Below the pieces are notes generated by a model. The model had not been told where the DNA came from and ran no database searches. It worked only from the letters and a program-made list of their open reading frames with translations. From Phaseolus vulgaris (Eukaryota; Streptophyta; Magnoliopsida; Fabales; Fabaceae), in the NCBI RefSeq assembly GCF_000499845.2, contig NC_023759.2, positions 25,068,264-25,132,263 of the forward strand: a stretch of DNA of 64,000 bases, in the 5' to 3' direction. Both the position numbers and the translations under genes were made by a program. Of the stretch, positions 22,104 through 33,892 are shown in pieces. Within the stretch, counting starts at the first letter, position 1; every line of letters begins with the position of its first letter.

Positions 22104-24204
22104 TCACCGCCCTGGCGATTCCCAGTTATCTCGCTTCCTCAGGGCGATTCCTTGCCTCTTCTTCCTCCAGACCGGCATTCCCCTCCCCTAGCTCATCATC
22201 CACCATCTCCACGTCTCTTCCAGCGATCTCTTCTACTACCGTCGATCTGGGCTTCACACCAGGAGGCGGGGTGGTTGTCACGTAACTCACCGATCTCTTG
22301 TTTTTCAGGCTATTCTCATAGCACTTCTTCGCTTCTTTCTGATCGGATTTGATGGTGATCACCACCCCCTCCATAGACGGCAGCTTCACCTTCATGTGTC
22401 GAGTCGACGGTATAGCGCCTATCCTGTTGAGTGTGGGTCTTCCCAACAGGACGTTGTAGGCTGAAGGAGCGTTTACAACAAGGTATTTGATTTTCTCCGT
22501 TCTTGAACCAGCCTCATCCGTAAACGTAGTCCTCAGCTCTATGTACTCCCTGACCTCCACTTAGTCACCAGCGAAACCATACAAACACCCTCCATAGGGT
22601 CTCAGCTGGTCAAGGGGCAGCTCCAACTGCGTGAAAGTCGGTCAGAACATCACGTCTGCCGAGCTTCCTTGGTCCACCAGAACCCTGTGGACCTTTCTCC
22701 CTGCTGTGATCAACGAGATTACTATGGGATCGTTGTCATGAGGCACAACGTCCCGAAGATCTTGCTTGGTGAATGTAATGTCCACTTCCGGCGAGTGGTC
22801 TTCAAACATATCTACCATCATCACAGACCTCGCGTACCTCTTCCTCTGTGATGCGGTGCATCCACCACCTGAGAAACCTCCCGCAATGGTGTGAATTTCC
22901 CCGTGCGTAGGCATCTCGTGCTGCTGGGCTTCTCCACCTGCTGGTTGGGAGCTCGACGCGCCCCCCGTCCTTCTGTCCAGCAAATAATCATTTAGGAACC
23001 CGCTCTTAACCAGATCGTCGAGCCGGTATCCTAAAGCTAAGCACGAATCTACTGTATGGCCAAAGCCCTAGTGAAACTCACACCAGGCGTCTGGCTTTGG
23101 TCCCAGCACCTTGTCGCCCACCTTTTCTGGCGCTTTCAACCTAGCGGATATGTTGGGAATGGCGATCAGGTCCGCCAATCCCATGACAAACTTGTGCTTA
23201 GGCGAGCGATTGTACTCCCGGCGTGCTGGTTGCTGGCGACCTTGGCCCCTGCCCTTGTTCTTCCTTGGATCATAGGGATGGCGAGTCCTCTGATCCCTTT
23301 AAGCCGCCGCTGTCTCCAGCACCCTTTGTGGCTGGATTCTGGTCTGGGCGCGTGGCCTAGCGAGAGCCACGCTTCCTCTCTTCTCGGTGACTTCGCTCTC
23401 ATCGGCGATGTGGGCCACCGCCAGTCGCCTAACCTCTGCAAACGTGGCGGGGTGAGCCCTGATCAATGCCTCGCAGAATGGTCCTGGCAGCACGCCCTTC
23501 TTAAATGCATATACCAGCATTTCCTCATCCTTGGCCGGCGATCTGACCATCTGCACCCCAAAGCGATTCAGGTAGTCCCTGAGGGACTCTCCCTGATACT
23601 GCCTTATATCAAACAAATCATAAGACACCCTGGGCGGTGCCTTATTCACGATGTACTGCTCGACGAAAATCTTGGAAAACTGTTGGAAATTGGTTATGTG
23701 ACTGTTAGGCAGGCTCACAAACCATTCCAACGCCGTTCCCTGGAGTGTGCTCACGAACATCTTGCAGTATACGGCATCTGACCCTCCTGACAGCATCATC
23801 TGCGTATGAAACGTGGTGAGATGAGCCTCAGGATCCTCCACGCCGGTAAAAACAGCCTTAACAGGAACCACACTCGCAGGAATAGGCGTATCAGTAATCG
23901 CCGGAGCGAAAGGCATGGGAAAAACACGAGGCGGCGTTGACGGCGCGACCTCTTCAGCAATAGGACGCCCTTGCTGCTCCTGAAGAGCTTGACGCAGCTC
24001 CTCAGTCACCTTGCTAAGCTCATCATTCCTGGCCCGAGAGGCGGCCAGGTCCTCATGCATCCTCGCCTGTTCTATGTGCGAGGCTTCCACAGTCGCCTGC
24101 AACGAGCGCATAATCTCTACCATCTGCGCCATGGTCATGGCGGCGGCGCCTTCAGCAGCAACGGGCACAACTGGACTTGAACGGTTGCTTCTCATTTTTC
24201 TCAT
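22056..24204 (-). pseudogene. Tat2 gag-protease with multiple stops
   Basis: Starts at ATG 24204 and follows Tat1 gag. In the same frame there are stops near 23297 (after ETAAA), near 23070 (inside the knuckle, CEFH-stop-GFGH, Gln codon changed to TAG), at 22639-22641 (Trp to TGA after ADVMF), at 22561-22563 (Gln to TAA) and at 22123-22125. Most are C-to-T or G-to-A changes relative to Tat1, the pattern left by deamination of methylated cytosines. The protease motif VDQGSSADV is readable. No functional Gag-protease could be made. Confidence 0.85.
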
Positions 24205-24617
24205 GAAAACTCAGCAAATCACAGAGAGTAATGAATAACACTTCCTTCAGCGACGATTGATTTAGCGATCAATCGGTCAAAACTGCGCGAAACTCCGCAA
24301 GAAAACTCAAGAACACCGCAAAACCTCCAAAGAAACCTGCAACTCCACCAAAAACCACCGCTTCTCCCACGAAAAACCAAACGAACCAAAGAACTCAAAC
24401 TTCACCGAACAAATCTCGCGTAAACAGCAGGAAATCTCTCTTCACCGAACAAAAACCCAAGCGAACGGTGGAAAACGCGAAATCACCGAACAAATCTCAA
24501 ACGAACAGCGAACAGTGGTTGCACCAGCACACAACCACGCAGAAAACTACGAAAACCTCCAAGAACTCACGCTGTGGATGGGAACAGGTTTTACACGGTC
24601 CCACGGTGGGCGCCTGA
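24205..24617 (-). other. Tat2 leader and primer binding site
   Basis: A/C-rich on the plus strand like the Tat1 leader, with no gene. The primer site (about 24599-24615) reads GGCGCCCACCGTGGGA on the minus strand next to the LTR. It shows the same apparent loss of the leading T seen in Tat1, so that change predates the split of the two copies. Confidence 0.72.
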
Positions 24618-25434
24618 TGATCCTGCCTGTTGACCAGAACGTTGGAACTTGCCTCGTCAATGGATCGACGTGTGCACCGCTTCTACCTCCGTCCTCCGTC
24701 ACGATCCACTTCAAGAACCTGCAAAAGAACAGAGCGGCACCGCTGCGGCCGATCGCACTCCAACGCCCAAGTCAGTGACTGAACCACCAAATACTTCAAG
24801 AGCAAACACTCAAGAACTCTCAAGGAACCGTGCAATGCTCTCTCTCATAGTATGCTCAAGAACTCGCAAGCGTAAAGAGTATAATCTGAACGTGCGTACC
24901 TCGAAAGTTCGTTGGGAAACCCTTTTATACCTGGTCACTTTCTCTCTCCTGGCAGTTACGCAGCTGGACACGTGGCTCGCATCCAGTCGTACACGTGCCA
25001 TCATCTGGAGCCTCCTTGACTTGGGCGCTGCTTCTGACTCTCTTTTGGCTAAGTTACTTATGCATGGTGCTGCCCAGTGCATAGCTAACTTGGGAGCGCG
25101 ATCTCTACTAGAACTGGCGAGTTAGGGTGCCTTCGTACACCTTCCCTGTGGTCTCGCCGGCCGCCTTCATAATCTGCACCATCTTCATCTTTGGCGATGT
25201 GCTTGCTCCGGTGATCTCCAATCACTTGGTCGCCTGAGTTTACATCTGGAGACGTCATCTTTAACCCGGTGATCGCCGATTCTGGTATGCTGGAGATCGG
25301 AGCACGCCAACTTAATAACTGGCGACTACACGAGTCCCCCGACTTCCTTCCCTTCTGCCAACCTGGCGCCTTGTCAACACGCCTATACTGTAGCTGGATG
25401 CCATGTCATCACTTCCGACTACCAGGGCAGTACA
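24618..25434 (-). repeat. Tat2 5' LTR
   Basis: The plus strand reads TGATCCTGCCTG...GGGCAGTACA, matching the Tat1 LTR along its length. The outer flank is GTGTG at 25435-25439. The bases left of the composite (TTGTG at 13529-13533) match it at four of five positions, which might be a decayed target duplication if the D-family LTR and Tat2 moved or were joined as one unit. Confidence 0.85.
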
Positions 25435-27520
25435 GTGTGTTTGCTGTTTTTAATTACAAATGGCTGGATTTTCAAGTGATGCATCCTACAAGCAGAATTC
25501 TCCTTCCAAAGCTTCAATTCTTGGTGAATTACATGAAGCTCAAAGAACAATTAGACGGTTGGAGGAGAAAATGCAAAAGATGGAGGTCCAACAAGCTAGA
25601 CCATCTCCTTCTATCCATGATGGACATCATTCTCATAGACCATCTTCAAGAGCTTCTTGAAATGATGTTGGCCGTGAAGATGAGCATAGGAGAAGGAGAC
25701 CTCCACCCCAAGTCCATGGACAAAGACATCATCACCAAGGGGAAAGAATTCACTACGGCAATGGCTTCTATCATGATGCAAAGTCCAAGCTTCCTTCGGT
25801 CAAGCTACCTTGTTTTAATGGTTCTAGTGATCCAAATGTATATTTAGATTGGGAGGCTAAGTGTGAACAAATTTTTGAGATCCATGAGATCCAAGATGAG
25901 CATAAGCTTAAGCTAGCCACCCTAGAGTTTAGTGATTATGCCATGAAATGGTGGCATGGAATTGTAAAGGACATTATCTATCACAAGGGTCCTCCCGTGG
26001 ACTCTTGGAACTCTTTAAAGGATCATATGCGTGCTAGGTTTGTGCCCCCACATTTTAGGAAAGACCTCATGTTGAGACTCCAACGGTTTCAACAAGGCAC
26101 GCTAAATGTGGATGAATATTATAAGGAGCTTGAGACGCTTGTGCTTAAAATTGAATTAGAAGAAAGTGAAGAAGCCATGGTTGCTAGGTTTGTGAGTGGT
26201 CTTAGGAAGGATATCCAAGACATTGTTGAGTTACAAGAGTATTCATCATTGGGCTCTTTAGTTCATCTTGCAATGAAGGTGGAAGCCCAACTTGCTAAGA
26301 AAAACTCTTTTAAAAATGCTTCCAATAATGGATACTACTCCAAGTCTTGGAGAAACAAAACTTCTTTTTCTAAACATCCTTCCAAAGATTCTTCTTTCAA
26401 ACCCAAAGAATCTAAGCCATCAACATCTAGACCTAAGTCTCCCACTAGAACATCTAACACTAAATGCTTTAAATGTATGGGTTATGGTCATATTGCTGCA
26501 AGTTGTCCTTCCAAACGAAGTATGTACATGCATGAGGGCATTGTAGTTAGTGAGCATGATTCGGATTCTCCTAAGCATTCATTGCATTCTCGTGCATCTA
26601 GTGAGGAAGAGAGTGAATGTCCACTTGAAGGGGACTTGTTAGTTGTGAGAAGACTTCTTGGACAAGTTTCACAACCTTTTGATGGAAGTCAAAGGGAAAA
26701 TATTTTCCATACAAGATGTCTTATTCAAAAGAACATTTGTTCCTTGATAGTGGATGGGGGTAGTTGTGCAAATGTGGCTAGTACAAGAGTAGTAGATAAG
26801 CTTGGATTGCCTACTATCTCTCATACAAAGCCCTACAAATTACAATGGCCTAGTGAAGTAGGAGAAATAATTGTTAATAAACAAGTCCTCATCCATTTCT
26901 CCATTGGAAAATACAAAGATGAGGTATTATGTGATGTTGTGCCCATAGAAGCTACTCATGTTCTTTTGGGAAGGCCTTGGCAATTTGATAGAAAAGTTTT
27001 ACATGATGGCTTTACCAACAAACTATCTTTTGAATTCCATGGTCACAAGGTTACTTTAAAATCTCTCTCTCCAAGAGAAGTCCATGAGGACCAAGTTATC
27101 ATGAAGAAAAAGAGGGAGAGTGAAAAAGATAAAAAAGATAAGAGTTCTAAGCCTACACTCCTTGTGTCTAGGCGTGAAATTGAAAGGGAAATAGTGGGTC
27201 ATCATCCTCTTTTTTTAGCCATCCCTAAAACTCTTAGAGTAGAATCACTTGTTGATAGTTCTCATTGCTTGGAAAATTTGGTAGAAGAGTTCCAAGATGT
27301 GTTTCAAGATCCTCCAAATGGACTTCCACCTTTGAGAGGGATTGAGCACCAAATTGATTTGATACCGGGCTCTTCTTTACCAAATCGTCCAGCATATAGG
27401 ACCAATCCAAGTGAAACCAAGGAAATTCGCCAACAAGTTGAGGCTTTGATTGAGAAAGGGTGGGTGCAAGATAGCATGAGTCCGTGTGCTATGCCTATCA
27501 TCTTAGTGCCAAAAAAGGAT
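25435..27520 (+). pseudogene. Chromovirus-like gag-protease-RT N-terminus, truncated
   Basis: ATG at 25460 begins MAGFSSDAS. The frame is open to about 27520 except for one TGA at 25658-25660 (probably from CGA). It shows a Retrotrans_gag region (YLDWEAKCEQIF, MKWWHGIVKD, HMRARFVPPHFRKDL, LETLVLKIE), a C-X2-C-X4-H-X4-C zinc knuckle (CFKCMGYGHIAASC), a protease core (LIVDGGSCANVAS), LLGRPWQFDR, and the start of RT (PAYRTNPSETKEI, PIILVPKKD). It then stops abruptly and Tat-type integrase sequence follows. Orientation and style match the LTR and leader at 9840-11970, so this is probably the rest of that element. RT core, RNase H and integrase are lost. Confidence 0.85.
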
Positions 27521-27544
27521 CGCGACCCTCAAAGACCGATGAGT

Positions 27545-28806
27545 TGATGGAGGTCCATGCGGAGAAGGAGCCCGACACCTGGATGACGCCATACCAGCTA
27601 TACTTAGAAGATGGTGTACTCCCGCTCGATCTGGCAGAGGCAAAAAGAATAAAGAGGGGTTCAAGTAAGTTCACTCTTATAGATGGAAGCCTATTTAGAT
27701 TTGGATTTTCTCACCCTGTGCAGATCTGTGTACACGGCGAGCAATGCATCAGACTCATGTTTGAGCTGCACGAGGGAGTGTGCGGAAGCCACGTAGGTGG
27801 TCGAGCTTTGGCAAGTAGAGTACTCCGCGCGGGGTACTACTGGCCAAAGCTGAAGGAAGATTGCATAAGGTTTGCTCAGCGATGCAAACAGTGTCAACTG
27901 CATGCAGACTGGCACAAGGCACCCCCTGAGGAGTTGAGGTCCATCCATAGCCCGTGGCCATTCCATACATGGGGGATTGACATCCTAGGACCCTTTCCCC
28001 TGGCGACAAGGCAGATGAAGTTCCTCATCGTGGCCATCGAGTATTTCACCAAGTGGGTGGAGGCAGAGCCAGTCGCACACATCACCGCGCAGAAAGTCGA
28101 ACACTTTGTCTGGAAAAACATTGTCTGCCGCTTCGGAATACCCAAGAGGCTGGTTTCCGACAATGGCACCCAGTTCACAAGTCATCAGCTGAGGAAGATG
28201 TGTGAAGAGTTAAAGATACAACAGGTCTTCGCTTCAGTGGAGCACCCACAAACCAATGGGCAGGTGGAGTCAGCAAATCGAGTGCTGCTCAGGGGGCTGA
28301 AGCGAAGACTAGACAAGGCCAAAGGAGGCTGGGCAGAGGAGGTCCCCAGAATTGTATGGTCTTATCACACCACCCCACAGTCCAGCACCCATGAGACACC
28401 TTTCAGCCTTGTCTATGGGACAGACGCCATGATTCCTGTGGAGATACAGGAGAGCTCCCCCAGGTTCTTGAACTTCGTTGCTGAAGAGTCCAACGAAGAG
28501 CGTAAAGTGAATCTGGATCTGCTAGACGAAGTGCGAGAAGAGGCTAGAGTCAGTGCTGAAGCTGTGAAGAGAAGAGTAAAGCGGAGGCACAACTCTAAAG
28601 TGAGGCCCAGGCGCTTCCAGGAAGGTGATCTGGTGATGAGAAATGCGCATTAGAATGACATGCAGAACAAGTTATCCCCAAAGTGGACAGGCCCGTACAG
28701 AGTGGTGGAGACATTGGAGAACGGAGCCTATCGCCTAAAGACTTTGGAAGGAGGAGCAATCCCCAGAACGTGGAACGCCACCCATTTAAAATTTTATTTC
28801 AGTTAA
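27545..28806 (+). pseudogene. Element D integrase with one in-frame stop
   Basis: Reads EPDTWMTPYQ, a zinc module (ELHEGVCGSH...CKQCQ), D in WGIDILGPFP (about 27973), D in SDNGTQF (about 28157), E in EHPQTNGQVESAN (about 28240), then the C-terminal module ending LKFYFS at TAA 28804-28806. A TAG at 28651-28653 replaces a Gln codon (AH-stop-). The DDE core is complete. The frame is accidentally continuous at its start with the bases joining it to the chromovirus-like RT, but that fusion has no sign of being functional. Confidence 0.87.
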
Positions 28807-28875
28807 AGTTGTACAGTAATGGCGTTCTCGCGCTAAAAGATACATGCTTTGTATGTGGTGGAAACAGTTGAACAG

Positions 28876-28930
28876 ACAAGGGGGCACTCTTTTCCCTAAG
28901 GAGGGTTTTTAACGAGGCCACCCAATTAAA
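28876..28930 (+). promoter_or_regulatory. Conserved post-integrase block (element D copy)
   Basis: The plus strand reads AAGGGGGCACTCTTTTCCCT, then AGGAGGGTTTTTAACGAGGCC and ACCCAATTAAAG. It is the same block as beside the other five integrases. Here the hexamer is ATTAAA. Confidence 0.55.
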
Positions 28931-29847
28931 GAAAAATTTCCAGCATATCAAGTGTGCTCAAGTATTAAAGTTGAAATCCTCCTTGCCCCAGGTGCAAGTG
29001 CAGGTGATTGGTTGGGCCCTACTTGCCCTAGGCGCAAGTACTGGCACCGATCTAAGTCTTCCTCACCCCAGGAGTGAGCGTAAGCAGTTAAAGGTTTGAA
29101 AAGCCAGGGGTGCTAGTAAGACCAAGGGAGGGAAAGGAAAGGTTTTGACAAAACGTCCTTACCCACTTGGCATGCACCAATATTGGCCCAGTAAGACTCT
29201 TAGTCCGAAACCCTTCTCACCCCAGGAGTGAGGCAGGGAACGAGCGACTCAACCCGCCAAAGGGTGATGACCTTGGGGAAAGTAAGAGGGGTTAGCGAGA
29301 AACACTTTTCTTTCCCCAAGACGAGGCATCACCTTGAGCGATCGATGTAAAAGTCCTCTATGCACTTAGCGCTAGAGCGACAGAGAAAGCTAAGTAAAGA
29401 CTAAAGAACGACCACTGATGAGTCATCAGTAATTGGCTAGTGGTGCAAAGCAGCGCACGAGGACTGTTAAACACCAAGCTGAGGGAATAGCCAGTCGTGA
29501 TCAAGTATAAGCGAAAGAATAAGAGAAGCAGATTGCGCTAAGCCTAAGCTGGTTAACACTTAGTCGTGCGCAAAATGAAAGACGAAGCTCAAGATCGCGC
29601 TAAGCCTAAGCTGGTTAACACTTAGTCGTGTGCGAAAAGAAAGGTAAAGCCCAAGATCGCGCTGAACCTAAGCTAGCTAACAGTTAGTCGCGCACATAAA
29701 GATAAGTGAAGTTCAAAGAAAATGCAAAAGAAGAAACTTATGCAAGAAAAGAAGCATTGAGATATTACATTCGTAGCCAAGTCTTATACAATTTTAAAGT
29801 ACAAAGAAAAGTTGCGCAGAAGATAAATTTACAGAGAAGAGAAAGGT
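28931..29847. other. Element D spacer with 62-63 bp tandem repeats
   Basis: Convergent spacer between integrase and antisense gene. Near 28980-29240 there are degenerate 'cctcaccccaggagtgag' and 'gccc(ca)aggtgcaagt'-type units. Near 29530-29700 there are three copies of a 62-63 bp unit (gcgctaagcctaagctgg, ttaacacttagtcgtg). The repeats differ from those of Tat1 and Tat2, so spacer repeats turn over between families. No gene is supported. Confidence 0.7.
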
Positions 29848-32086
29848 TTAAGGGGCAGGAGGGATGAGCTTTCCATCCACCACTTCATGGTAGATGCTGA
29901 ACTGCGAGAGGTCCAGGTCTGGGAGAACGCATCTGATTTGCTCGAGTGCTACCTCGAATCCATCTGTAAGGGCATCAGCACCCACGTTCATCAAATCAGC
30001 CTTCTCCACCTCCAGTTCTTGCTTTGAAGCCTCCGCAGCATCTCTCTCAGTGGTGACGGCAGCAAGTGAGGAGGCAGCTTCAGACAGTTTGCCCACCACC
30101 TCCTCAAGTCTCTTCTCCCCAGCAGCAGCTGCTTCTTTGGTGGACTCGAGCTCCCCCAATAGCTGAGTGTTCTGTTGGCGCAGGGAGGAAGTCTCGGCCT
30201 TAAGCTCCACCACCTCGCAGTCCAAAGAGCTCACCATCTGCCCCATCAAGATCTCCGTCTTGATAGTCTCTTGGACCTGCGCTAGGTATTCCCTCCTAGC
30301 CTTCTCCACCATGCCCCGCATCAGTTCAACGGACCCTTGAGCAGCTTCGAAGTCACTTCGCAGTGACTCCTTGTCGTGCTCAAGCTCATTAACCCTCTTC
30401 TCCAGGGCTATTTGTTTGCGATGCTGGGTGGAGAATTCCAGAGAGAGCACCACCTGCCTTGCCAGGTGCATGTCAACCTCATCACCATTCCACTCGACGA
30501 GCTCCCGGTTACTTATGAGTTGTCGAACTAGGGTGATGACCCTGCTGAAATTCTCGTGGGTGGCCCCAGAAGCGCTTGGGTGCGAGCTAGACCCACCACA
30601 TTCAGCAGTGGCGGTAGGGATTGGCAGCGGTGGTGGTGGTGCACCCCCAGTTTGGGCAGAAGCACCCCTAGCAGGATGAGCGGATGGACCAGGTGATTGG
30701 CCTGCTGGGGGGAAGATGGCAGTTTGGTAGTTGGAGGCAACTGCTGGCCTGGAGAAGGAAGGTTGATGGGCTCTGAGGCAGTTTGAGCGCAGGGAGGAGG
30801 GGAAGACCCTTCCTCTACTTCCACCACCTCAATCTCTCCAGGCTGGAGAGATGAGCCCCCCTCAACTGCTGCTCTCTTCCTCTGGCGGTGTACAAGAGGA
30901 GAGCCTGAGCTCTCCTCTTCAGTTGAAGCAGCAGCAGCAACAGCAGTTGAGGTGGAAGCCTTCACCAGCCTTTTCCTTTTCTTCCCTTGCTCGGGGCCTT
31001 CAGCTGGCGCGACCGAGAGTGGAGGGGCTGCAATGGGCTCAGTTGTAGAAGAAGAGGAGCTAGTGCCCTTGGCTCCCCTACGTTTGGCAAGCTCCAGCAG
31101 GGCCAGCTTCCTGTCTTTCCCCGTCATTGAGTCTGCATAGACGAGAAAAAGGAGGGGTTAGTTGACCAAGGTATGCAAGTAAGTTAAAAAACACATAAAA
31201 GCATGCATGGAAAGGTGCAGGTATCCTAAGAGGAGAATGAAGAGCTACCTATATACTTTTTTAAGGCCACCACATCGAACTCGTCTTTGATGAGACGAGC
31301 AGAATTGTACTTGGCCCCCAGGAGTAGCCCGCACAGCTCGCGCTCATAAGGGGCCATAGCTTCGAGGTCCCTGGATTTCTTGAACTCAACTCCAGGAACC
31401 CAGTAGAGGGGGTACCCCTCGAGCACACTTGGACTTTAAGGGGTAGCAGATATCATGTAGAATCTGCCCTTCCAATCTTTGAAGGATTGCTGGTACAGGC
31501 CCAGGAGCACCCGCCCAGCAACCCCGTTCAGGCTGACCCAGGACCTGTCCCCAGGGTTCTTCGCTTCGAAGAAGTAGAGGAACACGTCCACAGAGGCGTT
31601 GTGCCCGAAATAGCTGCAGAGGATTTGAAATGCCCGGATGAAGGCCCAGGCATTTGGGTGGAGTTGGCAGGGCGCGACGTTTAGCTCCATCATCAGCTCC
31701 TTTTCGAAGAAGGTGAAAGGGAGACGCAGCTTCAACCTCTTGAAGATAGCGGAGTAGACAAAGACGAAGGGCACCCCATTGGTGGCCCTGTCATCCGCGC
31801 AGATAGGCATCCCTCGAGGAGGGATGCGGATTTGAATGTTGAAGTCATTCTCCCTGTCGACGGAGCAGGAAGGCTCATCAGGATTGCGACTTAGCAGGGA
31901 CTTGAGATGGCCCTCGGGCAGTAGAGTGGAGGTTTCAGCGAGCAATGCCAGGGGAGCCCATTCGTAGACCCTGGCATTGTCGTGGAAGGAGGTAGCCACA
32001 GGCGGTGGTGGAGCTGGCGCACTCGCGGAAGGCTGTGCACCAGAAGAAGAGGTCATGATGCGCGCAGTTTGTTTCAAGCGAGCCAT
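29848..32086 (-). pseudogene. Element D antisense gene, two exons, one stop and one frameshift
   Basis: Exon 1 is 32086-31249 and exon 2 runs from 31132 to 29848; the intron (31248-31133) ends TATGCAG and splits an Asp codon exactly as in Tat2. Exon 1 has the same domain (HPNAWAFIRAFQ, VFLYFFEAK, WVSLNGVAGR, DWKGRF, LEGYPLYWV) with a TAA at 31436-31438 between DWKGRF and LEGYPLYW. Exon 2 has a KKRKR basic run, a Ser/Pro/Glu-rich middle, a frameshift somewhere in about 30530-30680, then a coiled coil and the ending GFEVALEQIRC..DLDLS..VVDGKLIP. An upstream 5'-UTR intron (32365-32097) has good GT/AG ends. Confidence 0.8.
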
Positions 32087-32681
32087 CGTGAGATAGCTGC
32101 AAATGGAGAAAAAACGAAAGGGTCAGAATGAATGGAAGAAGAGGGAATGATGAATGTTTCGGTGAAAACAGAGAGGGGAAAGGAGAAGGAGATGCCCAGG
32201 TGAAAAGAGAAAGAAGAAGAAGCAGAAGTCAGAGCGAGGGCATGAAAAAAACCCTAGCGCGGGTTCGAGAGAGGGAAATAGAGAAGATGAATGCATGATA
32301 ACCAGAATGATAAATGCAATCGGTAAAGATGACCAAAAAGGGGCCAGGGAGAAGAAAAACCATACCTTTGGATGATCGCAAGAGTTTGGGAAGCAGAGAA
32401 TTTGAAGAAAGATGGGTGTGCAGAGGAGAAGTTCGCAGAGAGTCTGGGAGTCGAATGAAGAAGATGGAGGAACAGTGAAAGGGCGCGCCAATTTGAATAA
32501 GAGAAGCGCTAGCGACGCACAGCGCTGGCCGTTGATGGGGCCACGTGTCGCGAGATTAAGAGAAGAAGTCCAAACGTTAAAGAAGCAGCACGTGAGGTGG
32601 CACGTGAGGCGGCCCCACTTGCCACGTGGACTGAGGGCACGACCACTTAGTCTCTTCGCTGAGAACGAGTTCTCGACTCGA
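32087..32681 (-). promoter_or_regulatory. Upstream region of the element D antisense gene
   Basis: Holds the 5'-UTR intron (GTATGG at 32365 to TTTGCAG ending at 32097) and, further upstream, four CACGTG G-boxes at 32542-32547, 32589-32594, 32601-32606 and 32623-32628. G-boxes are bHLH/bZIP binding sites in plants. Because the polypurine tract and LTR follow at once, the antisense promoter must be in this interval or in the LTR reading backwards. No clear TATA box was picked out. Confidence 0.55.
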
Positions 32682-32695
32682 GACTGGGGGGCTTG
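32682..32695 (+). other. Polypurine tract of element D
   Basis: GACTGGGGGGCTTG lies directly before the LTR TGATCC. The same G-run with CTTG precedes the 3' LTRs of G and F in their own orientation, which confirms it as the plus-strand DNA primer site. Confidence 0.8.
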
Positions 32696-33892
32696 TGATC
32701 CGATCGGTCATCGGTAGTCGATGACGTCAGCATCAGAGAACCACGTGGACCACTCGCAGGGTGACACGTGGACCAGGTGGCAGAGAGGTCAGGGGGACGA
32801 TCGCCAAGAGAGGTGATCGGTGGTCAGTAACCAAGTGACCACCGACAGATCAGGCGGCAGAGAGGTCGGGGGACAGATCATCCAGAATGGTGATCGGTGG
32901 TCAGTAGCCAAGTGGCCACCAACAGACCAGTTCTCAGACTAACGCCTGAAGGCAGAACGCGAGAAATAGATAAACACTGATCAGTCATCGGGGTATTGTC
33001 ATCGGGGTCTCGTGTTACACGCAGTTAAACTGGGAATAAGGTTCCCAGCGAGAGCGTTACGCATGGATCTCGCATGAGCACACCTCAGGGAATCATGCAC
33101 GAGAGTGGCCTGAGGGAACTAGTAAACCAGTCAGTGGTTGGTGATTCCCTCAACCTATTACGTGCATGGCATCGTGAAGGGTAAGCTGTGTACGCAGAGA
33201 GCAACGTTTGATGAGTGTGCCTAGACCAGCCACACCCGACGTTCTCCCAAGAGTATGCGATCTGCCCAGATAAGAGAAACATCCTAAGTTACCCCGCAAG
33301 GGCGTAACTTAGGCACACAAAGAGAGGCGCTAGAGCCCTTCCAGTAAGTGACATGTGTGTGGTTAGATGTGAGTTGCAGGCCTCCACGTGTCATCATCTG
33401 AGAGGGGTGCGGTCCAGACAAAAGAGCACTCCGTACCACTAAAGGTATAGACAGGCGCAGCCAAGCGCAGAGATGCGCAGACATGCACAGACTCTCACGC
33501 TCCCCACTGCTGATTCTGAAGGTACGCTTTCTCTGAAAAGCATAACAGGGTTTTGACACATGCCAGAAAAGCATAACAGAATTCTGTTATGCCCAGAAGC
33601 AGGAAAAGAGAGATAAAAGAGAGAATCAGGGTGAGAGTGGGGGAGAGGAAAAAAACATAGAGCAAGAGTTTTCACACACATTACTAGTTTTCTAGTCTTT
33701 GGTGGTTCTGTGGACTAACTTGATCGTCGGAGTGCAAACGGCCGCTAGAGGCGCCGTCTGTGTGTTTTGCAGGCCACGTTTGGAGAAGCAAGAGAATGTT
33801 CTGAGGGTGATTCTGCAGAAGACGCAGTCGCGTAGACAGGGCAGGGAGTGCTACGAAGCGATTCCTCCACGTTCGAGTTGCCGGCAGGATCA
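32696..33892 (+). repeat. Element D 3' LTR (1197 bp)
   Basis: Starts TGATCCGATCGGTCATCGG next to the polypurine tract and ends GCCGGCAGGATCA. It pairs as an inverted copy with 13534-14743. The right flank TATCC would be the target duplication, but the left end of D is lost. Confidence 0.88.

Larger units (their letters stand above)
14744..25434 (-). mobile_element. Tat2: Tat-lineage retrotransposon lacking its own 3' LTR
   Basis: Same family as Tat1: matching LTR, gag-pol, 37-bp and 65-bp spacer repeats, and antisense gene. Its left end is cut inside the intron upstream of the antisense ATG, so its polypurine tract and 3' LTR are missing and replaced by the D-family LTR. Its right LTR ends at 25434, next to chromovirus-like leader and gag. 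The pol gene carries at least five stops and two frameshifts, yet the antisense gene is open throughout. Confidence 0.88.
27521..33892 (+). mobile_element. Element D: 5'-truncated plus-strand Tat retrotransposon
   Basis: Retains integrase, the post-integrase block, spacer, antisense gene on the minus strand, polypurine tract and a complete 3' LTR. Everything upstream of integrase is missing. The left break joins the RT of the chromovirus-like element. The right LTR abuts the antisense gene of element C, so D lies inside C. The antisense gene is diverged from the Tat1/Tat2 type, so D belongs to a separate family. Confidence 0.88.
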
